A DNA stretch of 64,000 nt from Deltaproteobacteria bacterium (GTDB lineage Bacteria > Myxococcota > UBA727 > VGSZ01), in NCBI GenBank assembly GCA_020850995.1, contig JADZDP010000116.1, positions 43,709-107,708 on the forward strand, written 5' to 3'. Every line of letters starts with the position of its first letter. Within the stretch, counting starts at the first letter, position 1. Both the position numbers and the translations under genes were made by a program. Of the stretch, positions 48,205 through 58,700 are shown in pieces. Below the pieces are notes generated by a model. That model saw only the letters and a list, made by a program, of their open reading frames with translations, was not told the origin of the DNA and made no database searches.

Positions 48205-50360
48205 GCGGCGACCTCCCACGGCCCTTCGGTACCTACACGCTGCTCAAGCTGCTGGCGCGCGGCGGCATGGGCGAGATCTACTTGGCGCGCACGCAGGGCA
48301 TCACCGGCTTCGAGAAGTACTACGCCGTCAAGAAGCTGTTGAAGAAGTTCACCCACGACAACGACGTCGCCACCCGCTTCATCGACGAGGCCAAGCTCGG
48401 CGCGCGCTTGCAGCACCCGAACATCGTGCAGGTGTATGACCTCGGGCGCGTGGCCGACGAGCTGTACATGGCCACCGAGTTCGTCGATGGCTTCGACCTT
48501 CGTCGCGTGTTGCGCTTCTGCCACGAAAAGAAGATGCGCATCCCACTCGACATCGCGCTGTTCGTGGTGCGCGAGGTGCTGTCGGGCCTGGCCTACGCGC
48601 ACCGCCAGGTCGACGCCGAGGGGCAGCTCATCAACCTGATCCACCGCGACATCTCGCCGCAGAACGTGCTGGTGTCGTTCGAAGGTGAGGTCAAGGTCAT
48701 CGATTTCGGCCTCGCCAAGTCGACACAGCGCAGCCAAGAGACGCAAGCCAACGTGCTGCTCGGCAACTTCGGCTACATGTCGCCCGAGCAGGCCCGCGGC
48801 CACCTCCTCGACGTGCGCACCGACGTGTATTCGGCCGGCATCGTGCTGTTCGAGCTGGTCACCGGCACCAAGCGCTTCGTGGAAGAGAACCCGATGCGCT
48901 TGCTCGAGATGGTGGCGCGCCCCACGCCCATCGTGCCCTCGGATCGCGTGCCGGGAACGCCCAAGACCATCGACCGCATCTACGCGCGCTCGGCGGCGCC
49001 CGCAAAGGAAGAGCGCTTCGACAACGCCGAGGCCTTCCGCGACGACGTCACCGCGGCGCTCCACAAGATCAACCCGAAGGCGTCGCGCGAGAACCTCGCG
49101 CAGTTCCTCAACCACTTGTTCCTCGGCGGCCAGGCGCCTGCGCCAGTGGATGCCGACGCGCTCGATCGCTCGGTCGCGATTCGGGTGCGCGATCTGCACG
49201 AGGCCAGCGACGCCTTCCAGCAGCCCGCCGAGAGCGACATCCGCGACCGGCGACTGCACGAATTCGCCGACGACGCGCCGCAGACCGCCTCGCATGCGCT
49301 CATGCGGCAAGCGCGCGCCGGCGACACGCTCACGCATCAGCAGCTCACCGGCGAGGACATGGCGGCGCCGGGCGCGCCTACCGTGGCGGCCATGCCAGCC
49401 GCGTCGATGGCGGTGCCGCCGCCGCGGCCGAGCGCGCCTATCACCGAGGAGACGGCGCCCTTGCCGCGCTCACCGTCGCGCACCTCGTCACCGGTGCCCG
49501 ACATCTCCGAGATGGTGGCCGCCACCGCGCCGCGTGCGGCAGTGTCGGACGAGCAGGTGTCGGAGCTCGAGCCGCTCGCGGAGGAGGAGCTCGAGGTGGT
49601 CGACCTTGGTCCCGCGCTCAGCCAAACGCCGACCTCAATCTACGACTCACCCTCGTGGCCCAGCGAGGCGGATCGCGCCGCCGCGCAGCGTGAGCCGGCC
49701 GGCCAGCACAGCGACTTCCAGCGGCAGCTCGAGAAGCAGGAGGCGCAGCGGCGGCGCGAAGAAGCGGAGCAGCGCGAGACCCAGGCGCGGCAGCAGCGCC
49801 AGGCGGCAGAGCTTCAAGCCGAGCTCCAGCGCCAGCTCGACGAGCAACTCCCGCCGCCCGCGCCGTCCGTCCATCGCGCTCCCGCCATACACGCCGCCAG
49901 CGCGGCACCGGCCCAGGCTCCGGCATCCGCGAGCAAGGCGACCGTGGTGACGACCGTGGGCCCCTCGCCCAAGCGCCCCGCGCCCTCGACGGAGCAGCCC
50001 TCCATCGTGGTCGCGCTCGATCTCGAGGCCAACGAGCCCACGGTGGTGGGCGCGCCGGTGCCCGCGAACCATGTGGCGGCCACCATCGAGGTGCAGCCCG
50101 TCTCGGAACGTCGGCGATCGAGCGGCTTCGGCGAGGCCGGGGCGCACGAGAGCTTGATCATCGACTTCGAAGAGGGCGCCGCCGCTGCGGCCGCCGCCGA
50201 GCCGCCGCCCACGGACGAGAAGCAGACCATCCGCCCGGCGGCCCAGCCGCTCGGCAAGCGCGTCGCCACCAATGTCGCGCAGCCCAAGGCGCGCGCGGCG
50301 CGCGACGAGAGCCAGACCGGCGGCGCCATGCCGCCGCCGACGCGGCGCGGACCGCGCTAA
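48201..50360 (+). CDS. Ser/Thr protein kinase with long low-complexity C-terminus
   Basis: FGTYTLLKLLARGGMGEIYLAR, HRDISPQNVLV, DFGLAKS, GYMSPEQ; ATG overlaps upstream TGA. Confidence 0.92.
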   Translation: MSGDLPRPFGTYTLLKLLARGGMGEIYLARTQGITGFEKYYAVKKLLKKFTHDNDVATRFIDEAKLGARLQHPNIVQVYDLGRVADELYMATEFVDGFDLRRVLRFCHEKKMRIPLDIALFVVREVLSGLAYAHRQVDAEGQLINLIHRDISPQNVLVSFEGEVKVIDFGLAKSTQRSQETQANVLLGNFGYMSPEQARGHLLDVRTDVYSAGIVLFELVTGTKRFVEENPMRLLEMVARPTPIVPSDRVPGTPKTIDRIYARSAAPAKEERFDNAEAFRDDVTAALHKINPKASRENLAQFLNHLFLGGQAPAPVDADALDRSVAIRVRDLHEASDAFQQPAESDIRDRRLHEFADDAPQTASHALMRQARAGDTLTHQQLTGEDMAAPGAPTVAAMPAASMAVPPPRPSAPITEETAPLPRSPSRTSSPVPDISEMVAATAPRAAVSDEQVSELEPLAEEELEVVDLGPALSQTPTSIYDSPSWPSEADRAAAQREPAGQHSDFQRQLEKQEAQRRREEAEQRETQARQQRQAAELQAELQRQLDEQLPPPAPSVHRAPAIHAASAAPAQAPASASKATVVTTVGPSPKRPAPSTEQPSIVVALDLEANEPTVVGAPVPANHVAATIEVQPVSERRRSSGFGEAGAHESLIIDFEEGAAAAAAAEPPPTDEKQTIRPAAQPLGKRVATNVAQPKARAARDESQTGGAMPPPTRRGPR

Positions 50361-50735
50361 TGCGAAGCACCACGGTGTTGGTGCGTTACAGCGGAGACCA
50401 GTTGTATTGATCGAGCCCGGCGCAGGGACTTGCCAGGAGCCCAAGGAGTACCGCAGCCGCGTCGTCGCCACGGACCGAGGACGCGACGCAGCCAGCGACG
50501 ATGGATCGCTCGCGAGGACGACTGAGTTGTCCATTCGCGGGCCTTACCCCGACTGATCGATGACCAGCGAGCAGCGGGAGCCGTCGTGCCGAGGGGGGCG
50601 CGTCCGCCCCTCCTGATCGAAAGGTGCCGGCGTGCGCAGCTCGCGGCCTCGACTGCTGCGGGGGAGAGGATGGCGACATCCCCTCTTGCAGAGACATCCC
50701 CGATCTCGGTGAACGCAGCTCTTCGAGATCTGGGA

Positions 50736-51170
50736 TTAGGGCTCGACGCTAACCGGGACCGAGATCTTGTCGCTCATGCGCTGGCACCAGGAGTCGGTGC
50801 ACAGGAAGAAGCTCACCGTGGCCTCGAGCGTGGTGGCGCCGGCTTTGTCGCCGCGCAGGGTCGTGCGCAGCTCTGGTGAGGCGGCGGCCTTGTCGCGCAC
50901 GTCGCCGCGCCCGAGCTTGGTCTTGGCCGGCTTCACGCCCTTCGGGTCCTTGAACACCACCTCGAGCGGCGCTTCGGCGTGCACCTTCTTGCCATTCTTG
51001 GCGCGCAGCACCAGCGAGAAGGCGCCGTCCTTGCCGACCTTGATGGTCTTGTCGGTGGCGCTGGTATCGAGCTCGTAGTCGTCCTTGGTGGCGCGATCGT
51101 CGGCCACACCCTCTGCGGCGGCGACCGGGGCGCTGGCGAGCGAGCAGGCGAACAGGAACGCGGTGATCAT
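50736..51170 (-). CDS. Hypothetical secreted protein
   Basis: Signal peptide MITAFLFACSLASAPVAAAEG; FFLCTDSWCQ. Confidence 0.7.
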   Translation of the reverse strand: MITAFLFACSLASAPVAAAEGVADDRATKDDYELDTSATDKTIKVGKDGAFSLVLRAKNGKKVHAEAPLEVVFKDPKGVKPAKTKLGRGDVRDKAAASPELRTTLRGDKAGATTLEATVSFFLCTDSWCQRMSDKISVPVSVEP

Positions 51171-51246
51171 GACAGGGCTCCACAGGCTTGGACGTTCGCG
51201 GACGGGAGGGGCTTCACGCGTGGATCAGGAGTGGTGGGACGTGGCC

Positions 51247-52272
51247 TCACAGGTCTGGCACCGTCTCGGCGAGGCGCTCGATCAGGCGGCGCGCGTCGTC
51301 GGAGAGCTGCTTGGGGACGCGCAGCTGGACCGTGACCAACACGTCGCCGGGCTTGTCGCCCTGTAAGCGCGGCATGCCCTTCCCCTTGATGCGGAACACC
51401 TGCCCTCCCTGGGTGCCGGAGGGCAGGGTCATCACCGCCAGGCCGTCGGGCAGCGGCACCTCGATCTTGCCGCCGAGCAGCGCTTGCCGGAGCCCGACCT
51501 TGAGCGTGGTGTGCACGTCGGCGCCATCGCGCTCGAAGCGCTCGTCGCCCTTGACCTGGATGACCACGTAGAGGTCGCCGGCCGCGCCGCCCTCGCGGCC
51601 GGCCTCGCCCTTGCCCTTGAGGCGCAGGCGCGTGCCGGTATCGACGCCGGCGGGCACGGTCACCTTGAGGCGCTCGGGCACCTTGCGCTGTCCTTCCCCA
51701 GCGCAGGCCCTGCACGTGTAGCGGCGGATGCTGCCGAGACCGTCGCAGCGCCCACAGCTGCGCTTGAGCGGGAAGCCGCCGCCCTTGGTGCCGCTCCCGC
51801 CGCAGTCGGGGCAGGTCTCGGGCGGCTTGTCGGGCGGGTAGCCCTTGCCCGCGCACTGGTCGCACGCGCGCGTCAGGTCGACGTCGACGGTGCGTTCGCA
51901 GCCGGTGGCGGCCTCGGCCAGGGTGACGGCGAGGGCGTGCTCCACGTCGATGCCGGGCTCGGGGCCGGTGCGGCGGCTGGCGCGCCGCATGACGTCGGCG
52001 AAGATGTCGGCGACGTCGGAAAAGGGCGAGCGCTCATCGGGGGCGCCAGGTGGCGAGGGCGCGCCGAACAGGTCGTAGGAGCGGCGGCGCTTGGGGTCTG
52101 ACAGCACCTCGTATGCTTCCGTGATCTCCTTGAAGCGCTCGGTGGAGCGCACGTCGTCACCGGTGACGTCGGGGTGATACTGCCGGGCCAGTCGGCGGTA
52201 CGCGCGCTTGATCTCGGCGTCGGAGGCGCCCTTCGGGATGTTGAGGGTCTTGTAGTAGTCGCGCGCGCGCAC
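51247..52272 (-). CDS. dnaJ: DnaJ-type chaperone
   Basis: J-domain YYKTLNIPKGASDAEIKRAYRRLARQYHPDVTG; four CxxCxGxG-type motifs. Confidence 0.92.
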   Translation of the reverse strand: MRARDYYKTLNIPKGASDAEIKRAYRRLARQYHPDVTGDDVRSTERFKEITEAYEVLSDPKRRRSYDLFGAPSPPGAPDERSPFSDVADIFADVMRRASRRTGPEPGIDVEHALAVTLAEAATGCERTVDVDLTRACDQCAGKGYPPDKPPETCPDCGGSGTKGGGFPLKRSCGRCDGLGSIRRYTCRACAGEGQRKVPERLKVTVPAGVDTGTRLRLKGKGEAGREGGAAGDLYVVIQVKGDERFERDGADVHTTLKVGLRQALLGGKIEVPLPDGLAVMTLPSGTQGGQVFRIKGKGMPRLQGDKPGDVLVTVQLRVPKQLSDDARRLIERLAETVPDL

Positions 52273-52355
52273 GGGCCGAGGCTAGTGCCACCGACGCGTT
52301 TTTCGTAGGGGGTTCGTGGTGGTGCCAGCGCCCGGCGCCAGCGACGGCCGGCGCG

Positions 52356-53825
52356 TCAGATGCGGGTGTGGTGCCAGGAGCCGCGCGCGAACTTCAGGCC
52401 CGTGATGGTGGCGAGCGCCAACCCGTACACCGCCGTCGCGTACCAGCACCCGAGCAGCCCGAGGTCGAGGCCGATGGCGAAGATCCACGCCAGCGGCACG
52501 AGGCAGAACAGATGCAGGATGCCCTCGGCAATCATGACGAAGCGCGACTCGCCGGCGCCGTACAGCGCCTGCGTGAGCACCAGCGCCGCCGCGGCGATGG
52601 GCGCGAGCAGGCCGCAGAAGCGCAGCGATCCGGTTGCCACCTCGATGACCTGGTCCTTCAAGAGCTCGCTTTGGGTGGCGTCGGCGGGCAGGAAGACGCG
52701 CAGCACGGGCTCGGGGAAGGCGCTCACCAGCGCGCCGATCACCGCCATCACGATCGTACAGATGAGCACGCTCTGCCAGCCGTAGCGCGCCGCCAGCTCG
52801 GGCTTCTTGGCGCCGAGCGATTGCGACACCAGCGTGGCGGTGGCGGTGCCGAACGCGATGCAGCTCATGAAGATCAACATGGTGATGCTGATGATGAGCT
52901 GCGCGGCCGCAGCGTTGACGCCTGCGAGCTGTTCGCGCTCGTCGATCTTGCCCACGATACCGAGGAAGACGGCGAACCCGCTCATGACGAAGACGGTCGC
53001 GAGCCCCGAGAACACCGACAGGCGGGCGACGCCGAGGGCGATGCCGCGGTCGAGGTTCTCGACGCGGAAGGCCTTGAAGTGCCGCCGATCGTCGCGGCGC
53101 AGCGCCCACCACAGCATCATGCCGGTGCCGGAGAGCCCCGAGATCGACGCCGCCCACGCGGCACCCGCGACCTCGAGACGGGGCGCCCCGAGGTTGCCGA
53201 ACACCAACGCCCAGCACAGCACCAGGTTGATGACGTTCATCACGATGGCCACGGTCATGTGCACGCGCACGCGCCCGATGCCGTCGTAGAAGCTCTTGAG
53301 CGACGCCGTGGTCACCATGCCGAGGATGCCGAGGAAGCGCACGCGGCAGAACGACACACCGAGCTCGCGCACCAAGGGGTCATGGTGGAGAAGCTGGAAG
53401 ATTGCTGGCACGATCGCGACGGCGATGGCCGTCACCAGCGTCGACGACAGCAGCGCCAGCGACAGTGAGTTGGCCAGCACGCGCCCAGCACCCTCGATGT
53501 CGCCGGCGCCGTAGCGTCGCGCCGTCATGGCCTGCGTGCCGACGGCGATGGCGGCCAGGAAGCCGCCGAACGCCCACATCAGGATCATCGAGTAGCCGAG
53601 CGCGGCGGTGCCGGCGACGGCGGTCTTCTCGTCGAGCCGGCCGACGAACAGCGTGTCGACTTGGTTGATCGCGGTCTGCGTCAGCATGCCGATGATGACC
53701 GGCACGCCGAGCGCGACGATGCGCCGCACCAGCACCGGCTCGAAGACCATGAGCGTGCGCCCCGGACCGGGGTCGGTCACCAGGGAGGGGCCAGTCGTCA
53801 TGGCGTTGGCAGAGGCCTGATCCAA
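52356..53825 (-). CDS. MATE family efflux transporter
   Basis: Twelve-TM-like hydrophobic profile; IGMLTQTAINQVDTLFVGRLDEKTAVAGTAALGYS. Confidence 0.9.
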   Translation of the reverse strand: MDQASANAMTTGPSLVTDPGPGRTLMVFEPVLVRRIVALGVPVIIGMLTQTAINQVDTLFVGRLDEKTAVAGTAALGYSMILMWAFGGFLAAIAVGTQAMTARRYGAGDIEGAGRVLANSLSLALLSSTLVTAIAVAIVPAIFQLLHHDPLVRELGVSFCRVRFLGILGMVTTASLKSFYDGIGRVRVHMTVAIVMNVINLVLCWALVFGNLGAPRLEVAGAAWAASISGLSGTGMMLWWALRRDDRRHFKAFRVENLDRGIALGVARLSVFSGLATVFVMSGFAVFLGIVGKIDEREQLAGVNAAAAQLIISITMLIFMSCIAFGTATATLVSQSLGAKKPELAARYGWQSVLICTIVMAVIGALVSAFPEPVLRVFLPADATQSELLKDQVIEVATGSLRFCGLLAPIAAAALVLTQALYGAGESRFVMIAEGILHLFCLVPLAWIFAIGLDLGLLGCWYATAVYGLALATITGLKFARGSWHHTRI

Positions 53826-53999
53826 GCAGTCGCTCGTCTCGGTGGGTCGTATCCGACGAGCACCGGCGCGGCAACCAGCAAATGGGCGGAATCCCGCTGG
53901 CCACAGGCGGGTTTGTGCGGTGCGAATCCTGTTGCGATGGGCAGGGGGAAACGTCTACGGTGCCGCGGCCTGCGCGCTCGGCCAACGGGGTAGCTAGCG

Positions 54000-54734
54000 A
54001 TGATCCGTGCACTCTTTTTCGCTCTGACCTTTGCCACTACGGCGCTCGCGCTAGCGGGATGCCCGGGTCCCGAGTACCCGAAGTGCGAGTCCGACGACCA
54101 CTGCAAGAAGGACAAGGCGGGCAAGGCCATCAACGAGCACTGCCTGTTCGGCCAGTGCCAGCAATGCGCGAAGGACTCGCACTGCGCCGCCGGCCAGAAG
54201 TGCAATCGTGGTCGCTGCGAGCAATCGTGCACCTCGGATACCCAGTGCGGCTCCGGGCAGATGTGCGAAGAGGCATCGTGCGTGCCGGTGCAGTGCACCG
54301 ACGCCAAGCCCTGCGGTGGCGGGCTGCAGTGCGACAAGGGTCGTTGCGTGGCGCCCGCGTCTGCCGGCACCAGCACGCCCACGCCGACGTCCGAGCTGAG
54401 CTGCGAGAAGGCAGTACGCGTGCGCTTCGACTTCAACATGCACGACCTGCGACCCGACGCGCGCGAGGTGCTCGACAACCTATCCAAATGCATGCAGCAG
54501 AACGCCGAGTGGCGGCTGCGCATCGAGGGTCACGCCGACGAGCGCGGCACCACCGACTATAACCTGCAGCTCGGCGACAACCGCGCGGGCTCGGTGCGCG
54601 ACTACCTGGTGCGCCTCGGCGTCGCCAAGGCGCGCATCGCCACCATCAGCTACGGCGAAGAGAAGCCGCTGGTGGCCGCCGCCACCGAGGACGCGTGGGC
54701 GCAGAACCGTCGCGCCGAGCTGGTGGTGCAATGA
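54000..54734 (+). CDS. pal: Pal/OmpA-family lipoprotein with Cys-rich N-terminal segment
   Basis: Lipobox LAGC; RFDFNMHDLRPDAREVLDNL, IEGHADERGTTDYNLQLGDNRA. Confidence 0.88.
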   Translation: MIRALFFALTFATTALALAGCPGPEYPKCESDDHCKKDKAGKAINEHCLFGQCQQCAKDSHCAAGQKCNRGRCEQSCTSDTQCGSGQMCEEASCVPVQCTDAKPCGGGLQCDKGRCVAPASAGTSTPTPTSELSCEKAVRVRFDFNMHDLRPDAREVLDNLSKCMQQNAEWRLRIEGHADERGTTDYNLQLGDNRAGSVRDYLVRLGVAKARIATISYGEEKPLVAAATEDAWAQNRRAELVVQ

Positions 54735-55624
54735 CGCTCGGCCCTGCCAGGCCTGCGCTCGTCGCCGGCCTCGTGGTGCTGAGCGTTGGCGGGTGCATCA
54801 CCACGCGCGAAGAGGGCGACGCCCTGCGGCGCGACATGCAAGAGCTCAAGGCCGAGGTGGCTCAAGCGCAGCGTCAGCTCTCCGACGCGCGCACCCAGGA
54901 GAAGGGCCGCCTCGACGAGCTCGCGCGGCGGGTCCACGAGCTCGAGGGCACGCTGGCAAACCTCCGCCAAGCCGACGCCGACGCCGGCGTGCAGCTCTCG
55001 AAGACCATCGCAGAGCTACAGACCTTGCGCGGCGACATCGAGCAGGCGCGTCACGAGCTCGGCGAGACCACCAAGACCGTGGCGAGCATCATGGAGCGTC
55101 CGCCGGTCAGCGTGTCGGCCGCCGAGAAGGCGCCCAAGATCGACGACGTCAACAAGCCCGCGACCATCGGGGGTCGCGAGGTGCCGGCCGAGCCCAAGGC
55201 CCACTACGACTTCGCCAAGAAGCTCTACGACGACAAGAAGTACGGCGAGAGCGCCGAGGCCTTCGACCTGTTCTTGCTGCGTCACAAGTCCGCGCTACCC
55301 GACCTCGTCGACAACGCGGCGTTCTGGAAGGCCGAGAGCATCTTCGAGCAGGCCAAGTCGATGAGCGACGCCAAGGCGAAGGACGCGGCGTTCAAGCAGG
55401 TGATCCTGGCGTACCAGGTGGTGCTCGACGACGCCAAGAGCGAGAAGCGCGATAGCGCGCTCTACAAGATCGGCATCTGCTTCGAGCAGCTCGGCTTCAA
55501 GGAAGAGGCGGGCGTGTTCTACAACGAGCTCGTCGAGAAGCACCCGAAGTCGACGCTGGTGGCGGACGCCAAGAAGCGCCTCAAGGCGCTCGGTCCGAGC
55601 AAGGGCAAGAAGAAGGGCAAGTAG
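54731..55624 (+). CDS. cpoB: CpoB/YbgF-like Tol-Pal system lipoprotein with coiled coil and TPR
   Basis: Lipobox VGGC, coiled coil, YDFAKKLYDDKKYGESAEAFDLFL; ATGA overlap with pal. Confidence 0.85.
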   Translation: MTLGPARPALVAGLVVLSVGGCITTREEGDALRRDMQELKAEVAQAQRQLSDARTQEKGRLDELARRVHELEGTLANLRQADADAGVQLSKTIAELQTLRGDIEQARHELGETTKTVASIMERPPVSVSAAEKAPKIDDVNKPATIGGREVPAEPKAHYDFAKKLYDDKKYGESAEAFDLFLLRHKSALPDLVDNAAFWKAESIFEQAKSMSDAKAKDAAFKQVILAYQVVLDDAKSEKRDSALYKIGICFEQLGFKEEAGVFYNELVEKHPKSTLVADAKKRLKALGPSKGKKKGK

Positions 55625-55785
55625 CAGGGGAGCGCGGGCCGGCACGGGCGCCGTGTCGGCACGCCCCTCTGCGCGATGAGCGCGGGGCCCGCAGGCCCTG
55701 AGGTGTGCAAATATCCCACCCTGGCAGTGGGCTTGTCAGGGCCTTCTTTGGGAGGCCGCCAGATCCGGACGTACACTGCCCCGTC

Positions 55786-58700
55786 ATGCCGCGGATTCTG
55801 CCGTCGACGGGTGCGTCGCGTGCACCGGTGTGGTCGGGCGTCGTCGCGGCCGTGGCCTGCGGCGTGCTGTGCCTGGCCGCGCCGGCGGCGTACGCCATTA
55901 CCGACGGCACTCCGCCCGCGCGCGTGGTCACGCACACCGTGTTCGGCGCCGCGGTGGGCGTCGGCAACACCTTGATGGAGCACGACGGCACCGCCAACTT
56001 CGCGGTGCGCGTGGGCGGGTCCGAGGCGAGCATCCCGCTCTCGCGCATGCCGGCCGACGCCTCGGTGGTGCGCGCCTTCTTGTTCTGGGCCGGCACCTAC
56101 GACCCCGCGCTCGGCGTGCCGCAGGATCGCAACCTCGACCTGACCCTGCCCGACGGGACGCTGCTGAACGACCTGAGCGCGGACACGCTGTTGCCGGGGG
56201 AGCCCAACGGTGGCCTCAACCGCTGCTTGCAGCGCAACCACACCTTCGGTGGCGGCGGCATCCCGTCGCTCCGCATGTACGTGTGCCGTCGGGAGGTGAC
56301 CTGGTCGCTGCAGCAGCTCGGCGTGGGCGGCGCCGTCGGCACCTATGGCGTCGACGACGTCGACCTGTACGCGACCGATTGCGGCAGCGACCCGGGCCGC
56401 TGCCAGGCATTCTTCGGCGGCTGGGGCATCGTGGTGTTGTGGGAGTCGCCCACCGAGCCCGTGCGCCGCGACCTGGTGCTCTACGACGGCTTCTACGCGC
56501 TCGACGAGCAGGGCAGCACCAGCGGCGGCTTCTCGTCGGGCGTGAGCCCTCCGTTCACGCTCGACGGCTTCACCATCGGCGCCAGCGGCGACGGCGACCT
56601 GACGCTCATGGCCTTCGAGGGCGACGCGCAGCTCGGCGTGCCTCCGCAGAACCTGCTGCCGCCGGGCAACCCGTTGCGCTGCGACAACGGGCGCTGCGCC
56701 GACTTCGTGCAGCTCCGCACCAGCGGCAACCCGACGGTGACGCAACTGCAGGACGCCACCAATCGCCCGGGCAACCTGATGAACGGCAGCAACAACCAGG
56801 GCGGCGGCGCGCACCCGGGCCTCGACATCGACACCTTCGATGTCGGGCCCTCGGGTCTGAACATCCTGCGCGCCAACGACACCGCCATGACCATGGTGGT
56901 CGGCTCAGGTGATGGCGCGCCCGACAACGGCAGCGGCGGCTCTGGTGAGCTCTTCTTGCTGTCGTGGCTCCTGCTATCGGCCGAGACCTACTCGCCGCGC
57001 TTCGTCAACACCGGCACCGAGAAGGTGGTGCTCGAGCCCGTGGCCGGCGCCGGCGAGACGCTCAACTACATCCTGCGCGTCGAGAACGACGGCTCGGCCG
57101 CCGCCACCAACGTGCTCGTGCGCGACCAGCTGCCCACGGGCGTCTCGTACGTCACCGGCAGCACCACCAACACCTGCGGGGTCTCGTCGACGGATGTGGG
57201 GGGCACCTCGCCGGTCTTGATTGGCGCCGGCCTCAACGTGGGCACGCTCACCATCGGCGAGCGGTGCGAGGTGCGCTTCCGCGTCGTCATCGATGATGAC
57301 GTTGGCGACGGCACCGTGCTGGAGAACTTCTTCACCGTGGCGGCCGACGGCCTGTCGCCGCTGCTGGTGGGGCCGGCGTCGACGCTTGTGCAGGCGGCCG
57401 AGCTCGCGCAGCCAACGAAGACCGTCAGCGTGATGGGCGGTGGTGCGCCCACCGTGGGCGCGACGCTCTCGTATCGCGTCAGCGTCGCCAACGTGGGAGC
57501 GCGCACGGCGCCGAACGTCAGCGTGCTCGACGTGGTGCCGGCCGAGCTCGACAACGTCACGGTGGTGGCGGTGCCGCCGGGCGCCAGCGATCTCTCCGCC
57601 GGCAACACCGTCGACGTCCGCGGCATCACCGTGGCGCCGAGCTCGACGGCCGAGCTGGTGTTCACCGGGACCATCCGCGCCGGTGTCGCTGCCGGCACGG
57701 CCATCGCGAATCAAGGCGCAGTGTCGCAGCCCTCGTTGGCCGCGGCCTTGCTCACGGATGATCCGGCCACGCTCGCGACGCCCGACCCGACGACCATCGT
57801 GGTGGCCTCGGGCGTATCGCTGGTGGGCTCGAGCAAGCCCGTCAGCGACGTGAATGGCGGCGTGCTCGCTCCCGGTGACGTCGTCGAGTACCGCATCCGC
57901 ATCGTCAAGAGCGGGCCCGCGGCGGACATCATCCAGATCGCCGACGACCTGCCGGCCAACGTGGGCTCGTGCCAGATGGTGTCGGTGCCAGCCTTCGGCA
58001 CCGTGAGCTGTGGTGCCGGTGGCGCCAACGGCACCGGCACCGTGAGCGGCTTCGTCCCCTTCCTGGCGCCGGGCACGGCCGACGTGGTGTTTCGCGTGAC
58101 GGTGCTCGGCGCCGCACCCGACGGCTTCGTGGTGCAGAACAGCGCGCTGCTGACGCCGGCGGTGGAGACCTCGCAAGCCCTGGTGGTGGTCTCGCCGCCC
58201 CTGGTGGTGGTGGCGCGGCCGATCTTCTCCTCGTCGACCAAGGCGGTGCTCGACCAGAACGGCGGTGACGTGCGGCCGAACGACGTGCTGCGCTACACGA
58301 TCACCGTGATCAACGACGGCACCATCCCGTCGGCGGCCACCGTGATCACTGACGTCTTGCCGGCGCCGCTCGTGATCGAGAGCGTCCTCGATGGGGGCAG
58401 CGCCGCGGCAGGCGTGGTCACGTGGCCCGTGGGCGCGCTGGCCGTGGGCGCGTCCACCACGGTGCGCTTCGACGCGCGCGTGCCTGCCGGCACGCTCGAC
58501 GGCACCACCATCGCCAACACCGCCACGGTGTCGGCGTCGCCACCAGCGCAGGACTTCACCACGCCCCCCGCCACTGTGGTGGTGCGCGCCTCGCCCCTCT
58601 TGGTGGTGCAAAAGACCGTGGCCGACCTCGACGGCGCGCCCTGGCAGCCCGCCGACGTCGTGCGCTACGCCATCACGGTCACCAACACCGGCGATGGTGC

